A DNA stretch of 64,000 nucleotides from Rhodospirillales bacterium 24-66-33 (GTDB lineage Bacteria > Pseudomonadota > Alphaproteobacteria > Reyranellales > Reyranellaceae): positions 1-64,000 of the forward strand of contig NCHQ01000024.1 of the NCBI GenBank assembly GCA_002281855.1, read 5' to 3'. The position numbers and the translations under genes were made by a program. Shown one piece after another: positions 35,086-43,657 of the stretch. The notes beneath the pieces were generated by a model. It made no database searches, was not told where the DNA came from, and saw only the letters and a list, made by a program, of their open reading frames with translations. The number at the start of each line of letters is the position of its first letter. The stretch's first letter is position 1.

Positions 35086-35445
35086 GTGGTCAAAGCGAGC
35101 TGGGGCACCAAACGCACCTGCCAGAGCTGTGCAGCGCGCTTCTACGACCTGGGCAAGAGCCCCATCAAGTGCCCCAAGTGCGGGCGCGAACATGACCGCG
35201 AGGACTTCGTGAAGGTCCGCCGCGGCCGCGGCGCGGCCGCAGCGACGGCAGCGGCAGCGGCTGCAGCAGCAGCGGCGGCCAAGGCAGCGGCGGCGAAGAA
35301 GAAGGTGGACGATCTCGACGGTGACGATCTGCCCGATGTCGACGGCGACGAGGCGCTGGCGGCGGACGATCTGGACGATGACGAGGACGATCTGGAGGTC
35401 GAAGTCGAGGTCGAGGTCGACGACAAAGGTGAAGGCGATCGATAG
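35086..35445 (+). CDS. TIGR02300 family zinc-ribbon protein
   Basis: The 119-aa protein begins VVKASWGTKRTCQSCAARFYDLGKSP with a second knuckle KCPKCG (CxxC-x14-CxxC zinc ribbon), then a poly-alanine stretch of about 30 residues (positions 46-75) and a very acidic Asp/Glu tail. This is the alphaproteobacterial TIGR02300 family of unknown role, usually next to aroA. The GTG start at 35086 has AGGAG 7 nt upstream; the upstream in-frame ATG at 35023 is less likely. Confidence 0.88.
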   Translation: MVKASWGTKRTCQSCAARFYDLGKSPIKCPKCGREHDREDFVKVRRGRGAAAATAAAAAAAAAAAKAAAAKKKVDDLDGDDLPDVDGDEALAADDLDDDEDDLEVEVEVEVDDKGEGDR

Positions 35446-35451
35446 AGCCTG

Positions 35452-35480
35452 TTGCCAGCGCGCGAGGTAGCAATTATAAC
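35452..35480 (+). promoter_or_regulatory. tRNA-Ala promoter
   Basis: TTGCCA (35452-35457), a 17-bp spacer and TATAAC (35475-35480) make a strong sigma-70-type promoter. The start would be near 35487, about 16 nt before the tRNA. A hairpin (CGCGAGGT/ACCTCGCG, 35461-35486) overlaps it and may end the TIGR02300 transcript. Confidence 0.75.
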
Positions 35481-35502
35481 CTCGCGCCTTCCCACGGATT
35501 TC

Positions 35503-35579
<77 letters not shown>

Positions 35580-35609
35580 GCGGGGGACACAGGCCGCTAT
35601 ATGTCGGTG

Positions 35610-35870
35610 CTACGGAACGTTGGCTTGAGCCCCAAAAGATGTCTTTGTCGCTCTCACGGCTCCCGTAGGCCGGACCAATACGCGATGGCCTTCCCAGCCC
35701 TTTGAAAGTTGAGTGAGTTCGGCGTGCCTGAGCGATTTCACGTAAACATAAAGCACGTCTTCGTCCCCCGCCCGTCCAATGCCGACGGACAGATACCAAG
35801 GGAATTTCCGCAGAGTGGCATCCAAGCGAATGGCCGCTTGCTGGAGGCCCATTTCAAACTCCATGTCCAT
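35610..35870 (-). CDS. small protein resembling the N-terminal domain of the neighbouring protease
   Basis: The 86-aa product overlaps the protease gene's 3' end by 17 bp and would be co-translated. Residues 28-72 (LSVGIGRAGDEDVLYVYVKS...) align without gaps with residues 60-104 of the protease; about 10 of 45 positions are identical, including VG, VY, LxK, and GA. That part of the protease precedes its catalytic domain. The protein therefore looks like a free-standing copy of the protease pro-region and could inhibit, fold or guide it (inference). No known family name can be given. Confidence 0.65.
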   Translation of the reverse strand: MDMEFEMGLQQAAIRLDATLRKFPWYLSVGIGRAGDEDVLYVYVKSLRHAELTQLSKGWEGHRVLVRPTGAVRATKTSFGAQANVP

Positions 35871-36942
35871 CGACTAGTTGCAGCCCGCCGAATCCGCCTA
35901 CTGCACACGGCATCGGAACAATCCAAGCATACTCCCCGGAGCTATTGGCCGCAAAAACCAGACCAATGGCCTTCGACCCGTCTTCCGTCACGACCAAGCT
36001 CCCAGAGTCGCCCGGAAGTGCAAAAGGATCTGCAGTCGAAGACCTAACTGTCCAGACATCCTTGAACCAAACGACACCCTTAAAGTGCTTCGCCACATAA
36101 TTCACAGGCATCGGCGTTGGCACCTTCGCCTCCACAATGCCAGACGAGAGACCTGTCGTTCGCCCAAACTTCTTAACAGTCATACTGGACACTGGTTCCG
36201 AAACGATACTCGGAGTGTCATACCCATCGGTAGCGTCCCCCTGCCATGAGGTAACCGCGTGATCGTCCGTAAGGACCGCAATAGCTAGATCTGCATCGCA
36301 TGGATTCACAAAATGGGGGTCGCCGCTCCTCAATTCGTGAATCGCGGAGTGGCGTCCAACTTCTTGAGGCGCTCGCAAGCCCGGGCGCCCGTCTTGACTG
36401 CCGGGCGACAGAATGGGTTGGTCCAAGGGGACGTGATTGCAGCCCGCGAACACGTGGTTATTTGAAAGCAGGTAGAGTTTTTGGTCAGTTGCACGACGAA
36501 CAATTGCGCCGAGTGTGCCAACTGAAGCTTCTGAAGTTGGTCCAGAGGAGCTGCCGCAGCAAATCCGGCCGTTGCGCTCAAAGACATGCCCCCGATTAGT
36601 TGCCTTTCCTGCCGCATCCGGTCGCACGCTAATGGCACCGACTCTGTGCACCGCGATGGCAGTGCCACCGATATCTTTCGGAAGTGCCTTAATGTTCCGG
36701 GCGGAGCCGTGTGTCAGGTAAACGTGGACTTTTGGATTCTCAGTCCCCTCCTCATAGCCAACCGCCTGCACGGCCAGACCGCCATATTCCACTTGTTGAG
36801 TAAAATCCTCAAAGGCTTCAACGGTTCCCGCAGCTACAGCGCCCGGCATCTTAAGTTCAACGGGACCCGACGAAGCGAAGTAACGCCCTTCACGAAGGAA
36901 CTCAAAGGCGAGCCGCTTAGCAATTGTCTCTGCTTCGGACAT
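35854..36942 (-). CDS. trypsin-like serine protease
   Basis: In this 362-aa protein the catalytic triad is visible: His163 in LLSNNHVFAG, Asp218 in CDADLAIAV (Asp216 is adjacent) and Ser313 in LPGDSGSLVV. The first 140 residues form a separate domain (VHVYLTHGSA..LPKDIGG). No signal peptide is seen, so it would act in the cytoplasm. The ATG at 36942 is chosen because the family-like sequence starts there; no strong ribosome-binding site precedes it. Base composition is AT-richer than neighbours, a sign of transfer. Proteases of this type occur in mobile islands and some phage-defence loci; that role here is inference. Confidence 0.75.
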   Translation of the reverse strand: MSEAETIAKRLAFEFLREGRYFASSGPVELKMPGAVAAGTVEAFEDFTQQVEYGGLAVQAVGYEEGTENPKVHVYLTHGSARNIKALPKDIGGTAIAVHRVGAISVRPDAAGKATNRGHVFERNGRICCGSSSGPTSEASVGTLGAIVRRATDQKLYLLSNNHVFAGCNHVPLDQPILSPGSQDGRPGLRAPQEVGRHSAIHELRSGDPHFVNPCDADLAIAVLTDDHAVTSWQGDATDGYDTPSIVSEPVSSMTVKKFGRTTGLSSGIVEAKVPTPMPVNYVAKHFKGVVWFKDVWTVRSSTADPFALPGDSGSLVVTEDGSKAIGLVFAANSSGEYAWIVPMPCAVGGFGGLQLVDGHGV

Positions 36943-37044
36943 TTTTGAAAGCCCCCCCCCTAGACGCCAAATCTGAACCGATGCCCGAGAAAATTGCAAC
37001 ATCCCTTCGACCATGGCGCGTGGCGCGAATCACGCTTTCTGCCC

Positions 37045-40000
37045 TCACCGCAAGGCCGCGAACCGTCCATCCCCAAGCGCCCGGGCATGCCCCAGAGCAG
37101 CGAGCGTGGCCAAGGTAGATTCGATTCTCGCCTTGGGCGCGCGCTGATAGCGCTTCGCTACGTCAGCCACGTTGAGCGGCTGAGCTTCGGCCGCCAGGAC
37201 GCGGCGAACGGATAGCACCTGCTCCGACAGTTCCGCTGGCCAAGAGCTGCGCTGGCGTTTCGCCTCGGGGGCCGCCAAATCGAGTTGAGCCGCCTTCGCC
37301 TTCCGCACGACGGACGTTTGAAACTCCGGCCGTAGCCAGATCACCTCGCCTCGCATTTCGGCCTCTGAGCGCGCCCGGTTGAGCGCGGCCAGCCGGGTCA
37401 GCGTTTCCTCTTCCGACAGGTGCGCCGGCCAGCCGTAGGCGTCGGACACTGCCGCATCGAGGTCGTCGTGCAAGGCTCGCAGTATAGCGACCTGTCCCTG
37501 CTCGTGGATCGCCCGGTCTTTAGCAGTCATCGGCAATCCGGCACGCTCGATCTCCAGCACGTTGTAGAGGCCGGTCAAGGTCAGTTCCGAGCTGACGGCC
37601 AGCCGCGACCTGCGGTGCTGGTCGATCTCTTCGGCCAATTGCCGAATGCGAGCTTGCTGCGCTGGCGTAGCCGCCGGGAATGGGAACGGATCGAAGCACG
37701 TGGTCTTAGTGTAAATCGGACGATCTTCAAGCGTCCCGCCTGCCTGTAGTGCCCACCTCACGTGAATGGCACTCGATAGGACGCCAAGGAAATAGGCATC
37801 ATCTAGTGCGAAGCATATAAGCCGATTATCCGGCAACGTCTCCGCATCGAGAAACTGGAAAGCGCGATGTTTCGCGGTTTCAACCGTCGCAATGTAGCGC
37901 GGCAGGCCAGCGAGTGCCTTGCGCAATTCTCGACGTGGTTCACCATACAGCCACCAATAGCGCCGGTAGGTTTCGCGCGCATTCTCGTCTCGCTCTGGTT
38001 TCACATGATCGCGGACATGCTGATAGACTCCAGGAAATTGCCTTCTGACTTCGTCTTCATCTAAGCCAAACAGGTCAATGACCATCACACCTCGCGGTCG
38101 CGAGGTAAGATCCCTGCCATTGCGATAGGGCCGGATGAACTTCTCCAGCCCAGGCGTCCGACCCAAGCCAAGCGTCTCAGCTTGCGACGGCGTGACGATG
38201 AATCCCGCGCCATGAAGCTTGACCCCCGGGCTACAGAGCGCTTCGTTCGAAAGAAGGGGCGTGGCGCTGGCCACGTCGGCGCCGATGCGGAGGTCTGCAA
38301 GGATCGGCCCGTTTTGCTCGCGCAACGTCACTTCTACTTCGCCATCCCGGCCGGCGCGTTCCTCGATCACGGTCAACAGGCGGCCGTCATGCTTGCCCGC
38401 GTCTGCAACCGTCATGGCGATACGGACCGCAGCGTTGCCCGCGCCATCGACCCACGGATGATCGGGTATGGCGAAAACAATCGACACCGGGCGCCGTGCC
38501 GCTAGGGCCGCCTGCACCACGCGCCGGGCGAAAACCTGATGCATTGAGTTGGTCGTGATGAAACCGAATCGCCGTGCCTTGCCACGTGCGACCAGATCGG
38601 CCGCCTTGTGCCACCAGTACATGACGATATCGGCCGCTTGCGGAAGATCGGGATAGGCCGCCCAAAGGGCTTCGGCCTTGCCGCTACCGAACTCCGCCCG
38701 GAAGTCCTTTCCGGCCACAAAAGGGGGATTGCCGACGATGTAGTCCGCCTCCGGCCATTTCGCCGCCGTGGGTTTTATGTACCGCGTCACCTCGATGCGC
38801 GCTTCATCATCCGGGATCTTCTCGCCCGTTACCGGATGAGTCTTGAACGTCTTGCCGTCCCAGACGCTACGAGCTTGCCCATTCGTGTCGCGAACGATCT
38901 CGACGGAATCATATTCCAGCAAAGCGTCACGGCACTCGATGTTGCGGAAGTTGCGCAAGATTGGTTCTGCAGGCGCGGTCTTGCCGTGCGTCCGGTAGTG
39001 CCATTGCAGATATCCGATCCAGAGCACCATTTCCGCGACCGCCTGAGCACGCGGATTGAGCTCGATCCCGAGAAACTGGTGCGGATCGACGGAGAAGCCG
39101 GCACCGCCTAGCGTCTCCTGCGCTTCTCCCAAATCCCGCAGGAGGTCGATCACCTCGCCTTCGAGGCGCTTCATATGCTCCAGTGTAACGTAGAGAAAAT
39201 TTCCCGATCCGCAGGCAGGGTCGAGGATCCGCAAGTCACAAAGGCGCTTGTGGAAAGCTCGAATCTCAGCGCGCGCCTTCTCCAGATCGCCACCCGTCGC
39301 GAGTTGGACGGCCGCACCCTTGGCCGCTTCCCACTGTTCGCGGATCGGCTCCATGACGGTGGGCAGGATCAGCCTTTCGACGTAGGCGCGCGGCGTGAAA
39401 TGTGCGCCCAATCTCCCGCGTTCGTCTCGATCCAGCGCCCGCTCAAGCAATGTGCCGAAGATTGCAGGCTCCACCTGCGACCAGTCGCGCTCCGCCGCAT
39501 CAATCAACAGCCCGAGTTGAAGGCCGTTCACTGGCAGGGCCTCAATGCCGCCCTTGGCTCCCGAAGCGAACAAGCCGCCGTTGAAGCGGCGAAGATCGCT
39601 CCGCAGGGCCGGAGAGAAACTGCCGGTATCCATCGCCCGCCAGAGGTCTTCCGCCATCGGCTTAAAGCGCTCCGGCGTGCCCCGCATATCCTTCAGCAGA
39701 TCAGTGAAGACCGCTTCCCCCGGAAGCAGGCCAACGCTTTGGGCAAACATGGTGAAGAGGCAGCGCGTGAGAAAGCGCGCAACGGAAGCCGGTGCATGGC
39801 CGGCAGCCTCTAGAGATTTCGCCAGCTCCGCCAGATAGGCGGCAACTTCGCGCGTAACCTTGGCCTTTTCGTGTGCCGGATCCAGTGCGAGAGGATCGCT
39901 CCAGACGCTACGCAGGCGGTCGCGGATGGCTGGGTCGGTCAGTGCCTCGATGGGAATGCGGAAACCATTGGCATCGGGAAACTGCGTGTAGTGCTTGCCC

Positions 40001-40518
40001 GTTCCGGAAAAATCCGCGAACAGCTCGAAACAGTGGCCCACGTCGCAGACGATCAGGAACGGTGGCCAGCCCTCTTCCGTCGGCAGCGCCTTGGCGTAGG
40101 CTTCAGCCTGCCCGCGCGCCCGCAGCATCAAGTCACTCCAGCGTGCGGTGCCCCTTACTGCTGCCGTCTTTCTCTTGCCACCAGCGCCGCCGGGAGGTGT
40201 CAGATCGAATAGCGCCGGCTCTTCGGCCGCCATGCCCTGTTTCGCCTCCAGCACGAAGCAATGCCGCTTGTAGAGGTCGATCCGGCCCGTCGAGTTGCTG
40301 CCATCCGGATGATGAAAGGTAACCGAGCGCTCGAAAACGTATTCATCGCGGGTCGGATCGTTTGTGCTGCCGTGGGGCGGCTCCAGCCCCAGGATGCCGC
40401 AAAGCTCGGTCAAGAAGGGCTGGAAATTCGCCCGCTCCGACGCTCCGCTGGCTTTCCAACGGGCGACGAACGCCGCGACTGGATGGTTATCCCCGCCTTG
40501 CTGGGCCTTCGCCGCCAT
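37045..40518 (-). CDS. Type IIL (MmeI-like) restriction-modification enzyme
   Basis: One 1157-aa chain holds both activities. The nuclease motif is D81-x9-E91-A-K93 (GRIDLYKRHCFVLEAKQG), the spacing known for MmeI. A helical linker follows. The adenine methyltransferase has motif X near LGAHFTPRAYVERL (370-383), motif I LDPACGSGNF (432-441) and motif IV NPPF (597-600). The C-terminal third is the expected DNA-recognition domain. Such enzymes methylate one strand of a short asymmetric site and cut about 20 bp away. It stands alone with no separate R, S or BREX genes. The recognition site cannot be read from sequence. Confidence 0.88.
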   Translation of the reverse strand: MAAKAQQGGDNHPVAAFVARWKASGASERANFQPFLTELCGILGLEPPHGSTNDPTRDEYVFERSVTFHHPDGSNSTGRIDLYKRHCFVLEAKQGMAAEEPALFDLTPPGGAGGKRKTAAVRGTARWSDLMLRARGQAEAYAKALPTEEGWPPFLIVCDVGHCFELFADFSGTGKHYTQFPDANGFRIPIEALTDPAIRDRLRSVWSDPLALDPAHEKAKVTREVAAYLAELAKSLEAAGHAPASVARFLTRCLFTMFAQSVGLLPGEAVFTDLLKDMRGTPERFKPMAEDLWRAMDTGSFSPALRSDLRRFNGGLFASGAKGGIEALPVNGLQLGLLIDAAERDWSQVEPAIFGTLLERALDRDERGRLGAHFTPRAYVERLILPTVMEPIREQWEAAKGAAVQLATGGDLEKARAEIRAFHKRLCDLRILDPACGSGNFLYVTLEHMKRLEGEVIDLLRDLGEAQETLGGAGFSVDPHQFLGIELNPRAQAVAEMVLWIGYLQWHYRTHGKTAPAEPILRNFRNIECRDALLEYDSVEIVRDTNGQARSVWDGKTFKTHPVTGEKIPDDEARIEVTRYIKPTAAKWPEADYIVGNPPFVAGKDFRAEFGSGKAEALWAAYPDLPQAADIVMYWWHKAADLVARGKARRFGFITTNSMHQVFARRVVQAALAARRPVSIVFAIPDHPWVDGAGNAAVRIAMTVADAGKHDGRLLTVIEERAGRDGEVEVTLREQNGPILADLRIGADVASATPLLSNEALCSPGVKLHGAGFIVTPSQAETLGLGRTPGLEKFIRPYRNGRDLTSRPRGVMVIDLFGLDEDEVRRQFPGVYQHVRDHVKPERDENARETYRRYWWLYGEPRRELRKALAGLPRYIATVETAKHRAFQFLDAETLPDNRLICFALDDAYFLGVLSSAIHVRWALQAGGTLEDRPIYTKTTCFDPFPFPAATPAQQARIRQLAEEIDQHRRSRLAVSSELTLTGLYNVLEIERAGLPMTAKDRAIHEQGQVAILRALHDDLDAAVSDAYGWPAHLSEEETLTRLAALNRARSEAEMRGEVIWLRPEFQTSVVRKAKAAQLDLAAPEAKRQRSSWPAELSEQVLSVRRVLAAEAQPLNVADVAKRYQRAPKARIESTLATLAALGHARALGDGRFAALR

Positions 40519-40729
40519 TCAGTATCCCCCCTGGGCGCACGGTGCCCAAAACTACGCTTGAGGGGAAGCCCGGCGAGTGTCGAGCGGGTTTCGGCGGACC
40601 GGCGCCCGTGCAATATTGGAAGCAAGGCAACCGTACGCAACCGCGGACAGCGCCCTGCTGACGTGATCTGATCGCCGCAATGCAGGCCGCGCGGCCTTTA
40701 CGAAACCGCCGGGTAACACCGAGAAAAAA

Positions 40730-41146
40730 ATGCTTAAGCCTACTCTTGGCGGTGCAGCTGCATTTTGTGTTCTTTTCATTACCTTGGGCTTCCTCCTGCC
40801 TGGGCCAACATGTAGGGACGGCTGGATCTCCTCTTCCATCGGCCGGACAGGTGCGTGCTCTCATCACGGCGGGGTCGATCGTTCCATTGGCGAGCTTCGT
40901 TTCTGGCTCAGCATCGGCGCGGCGCTTGCTGCGGGATTCTATGTGCATCATCGACAGAACGTGCGGCACACCACTAAACTTACCCCGCCGCCTAGCCCAT
41001 CTCGGCCTGCCAGGCGCCCCCGAATCTCGTGCCCTAAGTGCTGGAGCCTAATTGCCAAATACGAAAAACCGGGTGGTCTCCAACTTTGGGAGTGCTGCAA
41101 TCCGACCTGCGGTTGGAAATCCGAATCCAGCAGCTTGGGAACTTAG
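40730..41146 (+). CDS. DUF3761-like membrane protein with C-terminal zinc ribbon
   Basis: The 138-aa product has an N-terminal hydrophobic helix (LGGAAAFCVLFITLGFLL), then CRDGWISSSIGRTGACSHHGGV, matching the DUF3761 pattern (C-DG-S-S-GACSHHGG), a second hydrophobic segment (LSIGAALAAGFYV), and a zinc-ribbon-like tail CPKCWSLI...CCNPTCGW resembling topoisomerase C4 fingers. The only rightward gene of the element. The 211-bp gap before it holds no gene. Function unknown. Confidence 0.6.
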   Translation: MLKPTLGGAAAFCVLFITLGFLLPGPTCRDGWISSSIGRTGACSHHGGVDRSIGELRFWLSIGAALAAGFYVHHRQNVRHTTKLTPPPSPSRPARRPRISCPKCWSLIAKYEKPGGLQLWECCNPTCGWKSESSSLGT

Positions 41147-41174
41147 ACTGAGACAGTGCCGGAAGCGCGCCGGG

Positions 41175-41786
41175 CTAGGCTAGTTGGTGACCAATGCCGA
41201 ATCTGGCCGCCATCGCCCGCATAGAATGCTCCACCAGACGGTCATGCTCTCCAGAGAGCCGCCAGAACGTCCGCCACCGCATCCCCTTCGGCTTGGACCC
41301 GCGCCCGTTGAGGATACCGACTTCCCAGCCCAGGCGCTCCCTGAGCCTGCCCGCCTTTCGCGCGGCACGGTCGCCCGCATCCTCCCGGGCGCTTTCGTAG
41401 GCCAGTCTGTGGCAATGTCGGCAAGCGAAGATCCCCCCTCCGTACAAGATCGCCACGCGCCGGCCGCAGCCCGTGGCAGGGCATAGGAACCAAGGGCGAG
41501 AGCCCCCCAGGTTGCAGGCGGTCCGGACGATCCGCACCGGATATTCTTCATCGCGCCACTCTCCCCCAGCGGGCTGGCGCCGATAGCTCAGGACCACGAA
41601 ATCCGCCTCGGATCGCATGTTGATCGATCCCACGACCCGCGCGCCTCGTCGCCACGTCCACACTGTACGGTAGCCGGGCCGGAGCATTCCCTCGCGTGCC
41701 CAGCGCCGCACGTCGAGACTTCGATAATCGTCGGTCGTGGATTTCGTCCCGTAGCGCCAACGGTTTCCGCTGCCAGATCCGCCCAT
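41175..41786 (-). CDS. zinc-ribbon protein of the MGGxGSG family (intact ribbon)
   Basis: The 203-aa product begins MGGSGSG and has a complete zinc ribbon: CPATGCGRR then FACRHCHRLAYES, followed by KPKGMRWRTFWR and a C-terminal helix. Proteins of this type are frequent on proteobacterial mobile elements, but no role is known to me. It is paralogous to the gene 39 bp upstream (41826-42449). A DNA- or RNA-binding role is suggested by the ribbon and Arg-rich composition. Confidence 0.7.
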   Translation of the reverse strand: MGGSGSGNRWRYGTKSTTDDYRSLDVRRWAREGMLRPGYRTVWTWRRGARVVGSINMRSEADFVVLSYRRQPAGGEWRDEEYPVRIVRTACNLGGSRPWFLCPATGCGRRVAILYGGGIFACRHCHRLAYESAREDAGDRAARKAGRLRERLGWEVGILNGRGSKPKGMRWRTFWRLSGEHDRLVEHSMRAMAARFGIGHQLA

Positions 41787-41825
41787 TGGATTATCCCGTA
41801 ATCATTTGGCTAACTGCATCGAAAC

Positions 41826-42449
41826 TCAACGCGGCGCGCGGGAGAGAAGGCGGACGAGTCCATCGGCCCAGGCTGCATCGAAGCGGTCGTTGTAAGCGTC
41901 GAGTTTCGATGCCTTCCGCTCATAGGTCGCCCACCGCATCCATTTCGGCTTGGGGGGCGCACCGTCCATCCAGTGTCCTCCGCCCCCGAGCGCGGCATGG
42001 AGCTTTTGCGCCTGAAGCTGGGCGCGACCCCTGCGGTCTTCCCGCTGTGAGGCGTAGCCCAGCCCATACGCATGCCGGCTCCAGAATTGATGGCCACCCA
42101 GGGGCAGCCGGAGGCAGACGGCGCGGCGGCCCGTTCGGGGGCACCGGAACCACCATCGCACCCCTCCAAAGGGCTGCGGCGTCGTTTCGAGGCGCACCTT
42201 GTAGCGCTCCCGCGTGGCGGCCGAAGTCCGACGGGCATGGTCCAACTCGAGAAACGGAGAATAGCGATCCGTCGTATCGATAGTGATCGCCAAGGGAAAC
42301 TCCGAGCCATCGCACCGGTAAGTGATCGTTGCCTCACAGCGGAGGCCGAAGCGCATACCGATACCCGCGAAAGACCGCGTGCGAAGAGATATCGAAGCCG
42401 TGCTTTCATAGCTGGCCCTGCCACTTCGGCCGGATCCAGGCCCACCCAT
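41826..42449 (-). CDS. zinc-ribbon paralogue with lost second knuckle
   Basis: The 207-aa product begins MGGPGSG and shares with its neighbour WFRCPRTGRR, LGGHQF, LGYASQRED, KPKWMRWATYER and overall length. The second CxxC of the ribbon (CRHC in the paralogue) reads SRHA here, and the first knuckle keeps only one cysteine, so zinc binding is probably lost. It lies just upstream of the intact copy, in the same direction. Function unknown. The 221-bp gap upstream (42450-42670) holds no convincing gene. Confidence 0.65.
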   Translation of the reverse strand: MGGPGSGRSGRASYESTASISLRTRSFAGIGMRFGLRCEATITYRCDGSEFPLAITIDTTDRYSPFLELDHARRTSAATRERYKVRLETTPQPFGGVRWWFRCPRTGRRAVCLRLPLGGHQFWSRHAYGLGYASQREDRRGRAQLQAQKLHAALGGGGHWMDGAPPKPKWMRWATYERKASKLDAYNDRFDAAWADGLVRLLSRAPR

Positions 42450-42670
42450 TTTCGCCCCTCCGATTTTCCTAAAACATGTGCCTAACTTGCCTGGTGTTTT
42501 CCAATTTCAGGAAAACATTTCGTCCCGACCCAAGCAGCAAGCTGCATGACTCTGGACTGGAGAAGACAGGCCATCGCGAGCGCGCGCCGCTTGGCTTTGG
42601 GGCAGGCCCCGCGCCGCGCTCTCGCTCCTCTTCGGGCCTTCTCATCCTCACCCCATACCCAGTGGTTATA

Positions 42671-43213
42671 TTAGCGGTCGGCAACAGAACCGATGCAGGG
42701 CGCTCCAAGGCCCCTGACGGGTTCCGTAGCCGAACCATACAAGGGCGCTCGGTCCTGAAAGCGATCCGTCGCGCAGTGCGACGGTTCGGTCCGGGAACCG
42801 CCTTTTGCTTTGCGGTTCGGTTTCAGAACCGTACCGGGCTGCCACTGTCTCCAGGCATTTGTTGGCGGGTTTCCATCAACGCCCTTGTCCGTCACAGCCC
42901 AGGTCGAGGCCAGTCGGCCGTACCACTGTCCTTTGCGCGTACAGACGACGAACCCTTTTTCGACCAGCTCGGCGAACGCGGCGAGCGCGGTTGCCTTGCC
43001 CATGTGCAGCAGGCGGGCCGCTTCCTCAAGACTGAGGGCGAGCTTCCCGTTGTTGTGGCCATGAAAGCGGCAACGCAACTCGATAAACACCTTCACGGCG
43101 GAGCCTCCTAGCGAGCGCCACGCCGGGCTCTGCAGCATCGGGTAGGAGAGGGGGGCGTATTGCTCCACCTTCTCCCTGACGCCCTTACGGCTCCGGCGCG
43201 CCCTATACGACAT
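42671..43213 (-). CDS. winged-helix protein with repetitive C-terminal tail
   Basis: In this 180-aa protein residues about 20-110 are a replication-initiator/MarR-like winged helix: YPMLQSPAWRSLGGSAVKVFIEL, LALSLEEAARLLHMGKATALAAFAELVEKGFVV and a wing QWYGRLASTWAVT. From about 135 on the tail is low complexity with repeated TEP/DR units (GSRTEPS, GSATEPV). Similar proteins are common in alphaproteobacterial islands. Probable DNA-binding regulator or replication-related factor of the element. Confidence 0.65.
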   Translation of the reverse strand: MSYRARRSRKGVREKVEQYAPLSYPMLQSPAWRSLGGSAVKVFIELRCRFHGHNNGKLALSLEEAARLLHMGKATALAAFAELVEKGFVVCTRKGQWYGRLASTWAVTDKGVDGNPPTNAWRQWQPGTVLKPNRKAKGGSRTEPSHCATDRFQDRAPLYGSATEPVRGLGAPCIGSVADR

Positions 43214-43276
43214 TGCCGACCGACCCGCCGGCTGCAGCCGCCCACGTCGTTCCCGCCTCGCTGAGCCGGAGCATGT

Positions 43277-43567
43277 TCAGCCCCCGCGATCATCGCTCGT
43301 GGAAGTGCGCAACGGCCCCAGTCGCCTTACGGCCCAAGCGTCAAGGCCATCGCGAGGATAGAGAGGGATCCGACCAGCACGATATGCGGGCGGGGCATCC
43401 GACCTGAGGCAATGCCATTTCGCCAGGGTGGAGGCCTGCACGGGGATGCCATGCACCTCGCGGAGATAGCGCGCGGCCTCTGCTCTGCGTAGCTTCGACG
43501 GCCAGATTTGACCGTGGCTTGCGGCGCTCGGAGCCGAGACTTCGGCAATGTCAGGTGAAACGGTCAT
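43277..43567 (-). CDS. excisionase-like helix-turn-helix protein
   Basis: The 96-aa product has a MerR/AlpA-type helix-turn-helix in residues about 26-80: LRRAEAARYLREVHGIPVQ, STLAKWHCLRSDAPP, then RIPLYPRDGLDAWAVRRL with the PxY wing typical of excisionases. With an integrase on the same element it is the best candidate for the excision (directionality) factor, though it may instead be a regulator. Confidence 0.6.
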   Translation of the reverse strand: MTVSPDIAEVSAPSAASHGQIWPSKLRRAEAARYLREVHGIPVQASTLAKWHCLRSDAPPAYRAGRIPLYPRDGLDAWAVRRLGPLRTSTSDDRGG

Positions 43568-43657
43568 TGTTGCCTCACAGAAGTGCCGGGCAACCCCCGG
43601 CTCGTGCTGGCAATTTCGGCCAATGCCCTTCGCTGAATAACCGGAAATGCTGGGGAG

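Noticed and set aside
35222..35295. Tandem DNA repeat or phase-variable tract
   Set aside because: The GCN-rich tract codes the poly-alanine linker of the TIGR02300 protein with mixed codons, so it is not a uniform slippage tract.
42469..42738. 89-aa minus-strand open frame in the gap after the winged-helix gene
   Set aside because: It overlaps that gene's end, lacks a ribosome-binding site and has no recognisable pattern.
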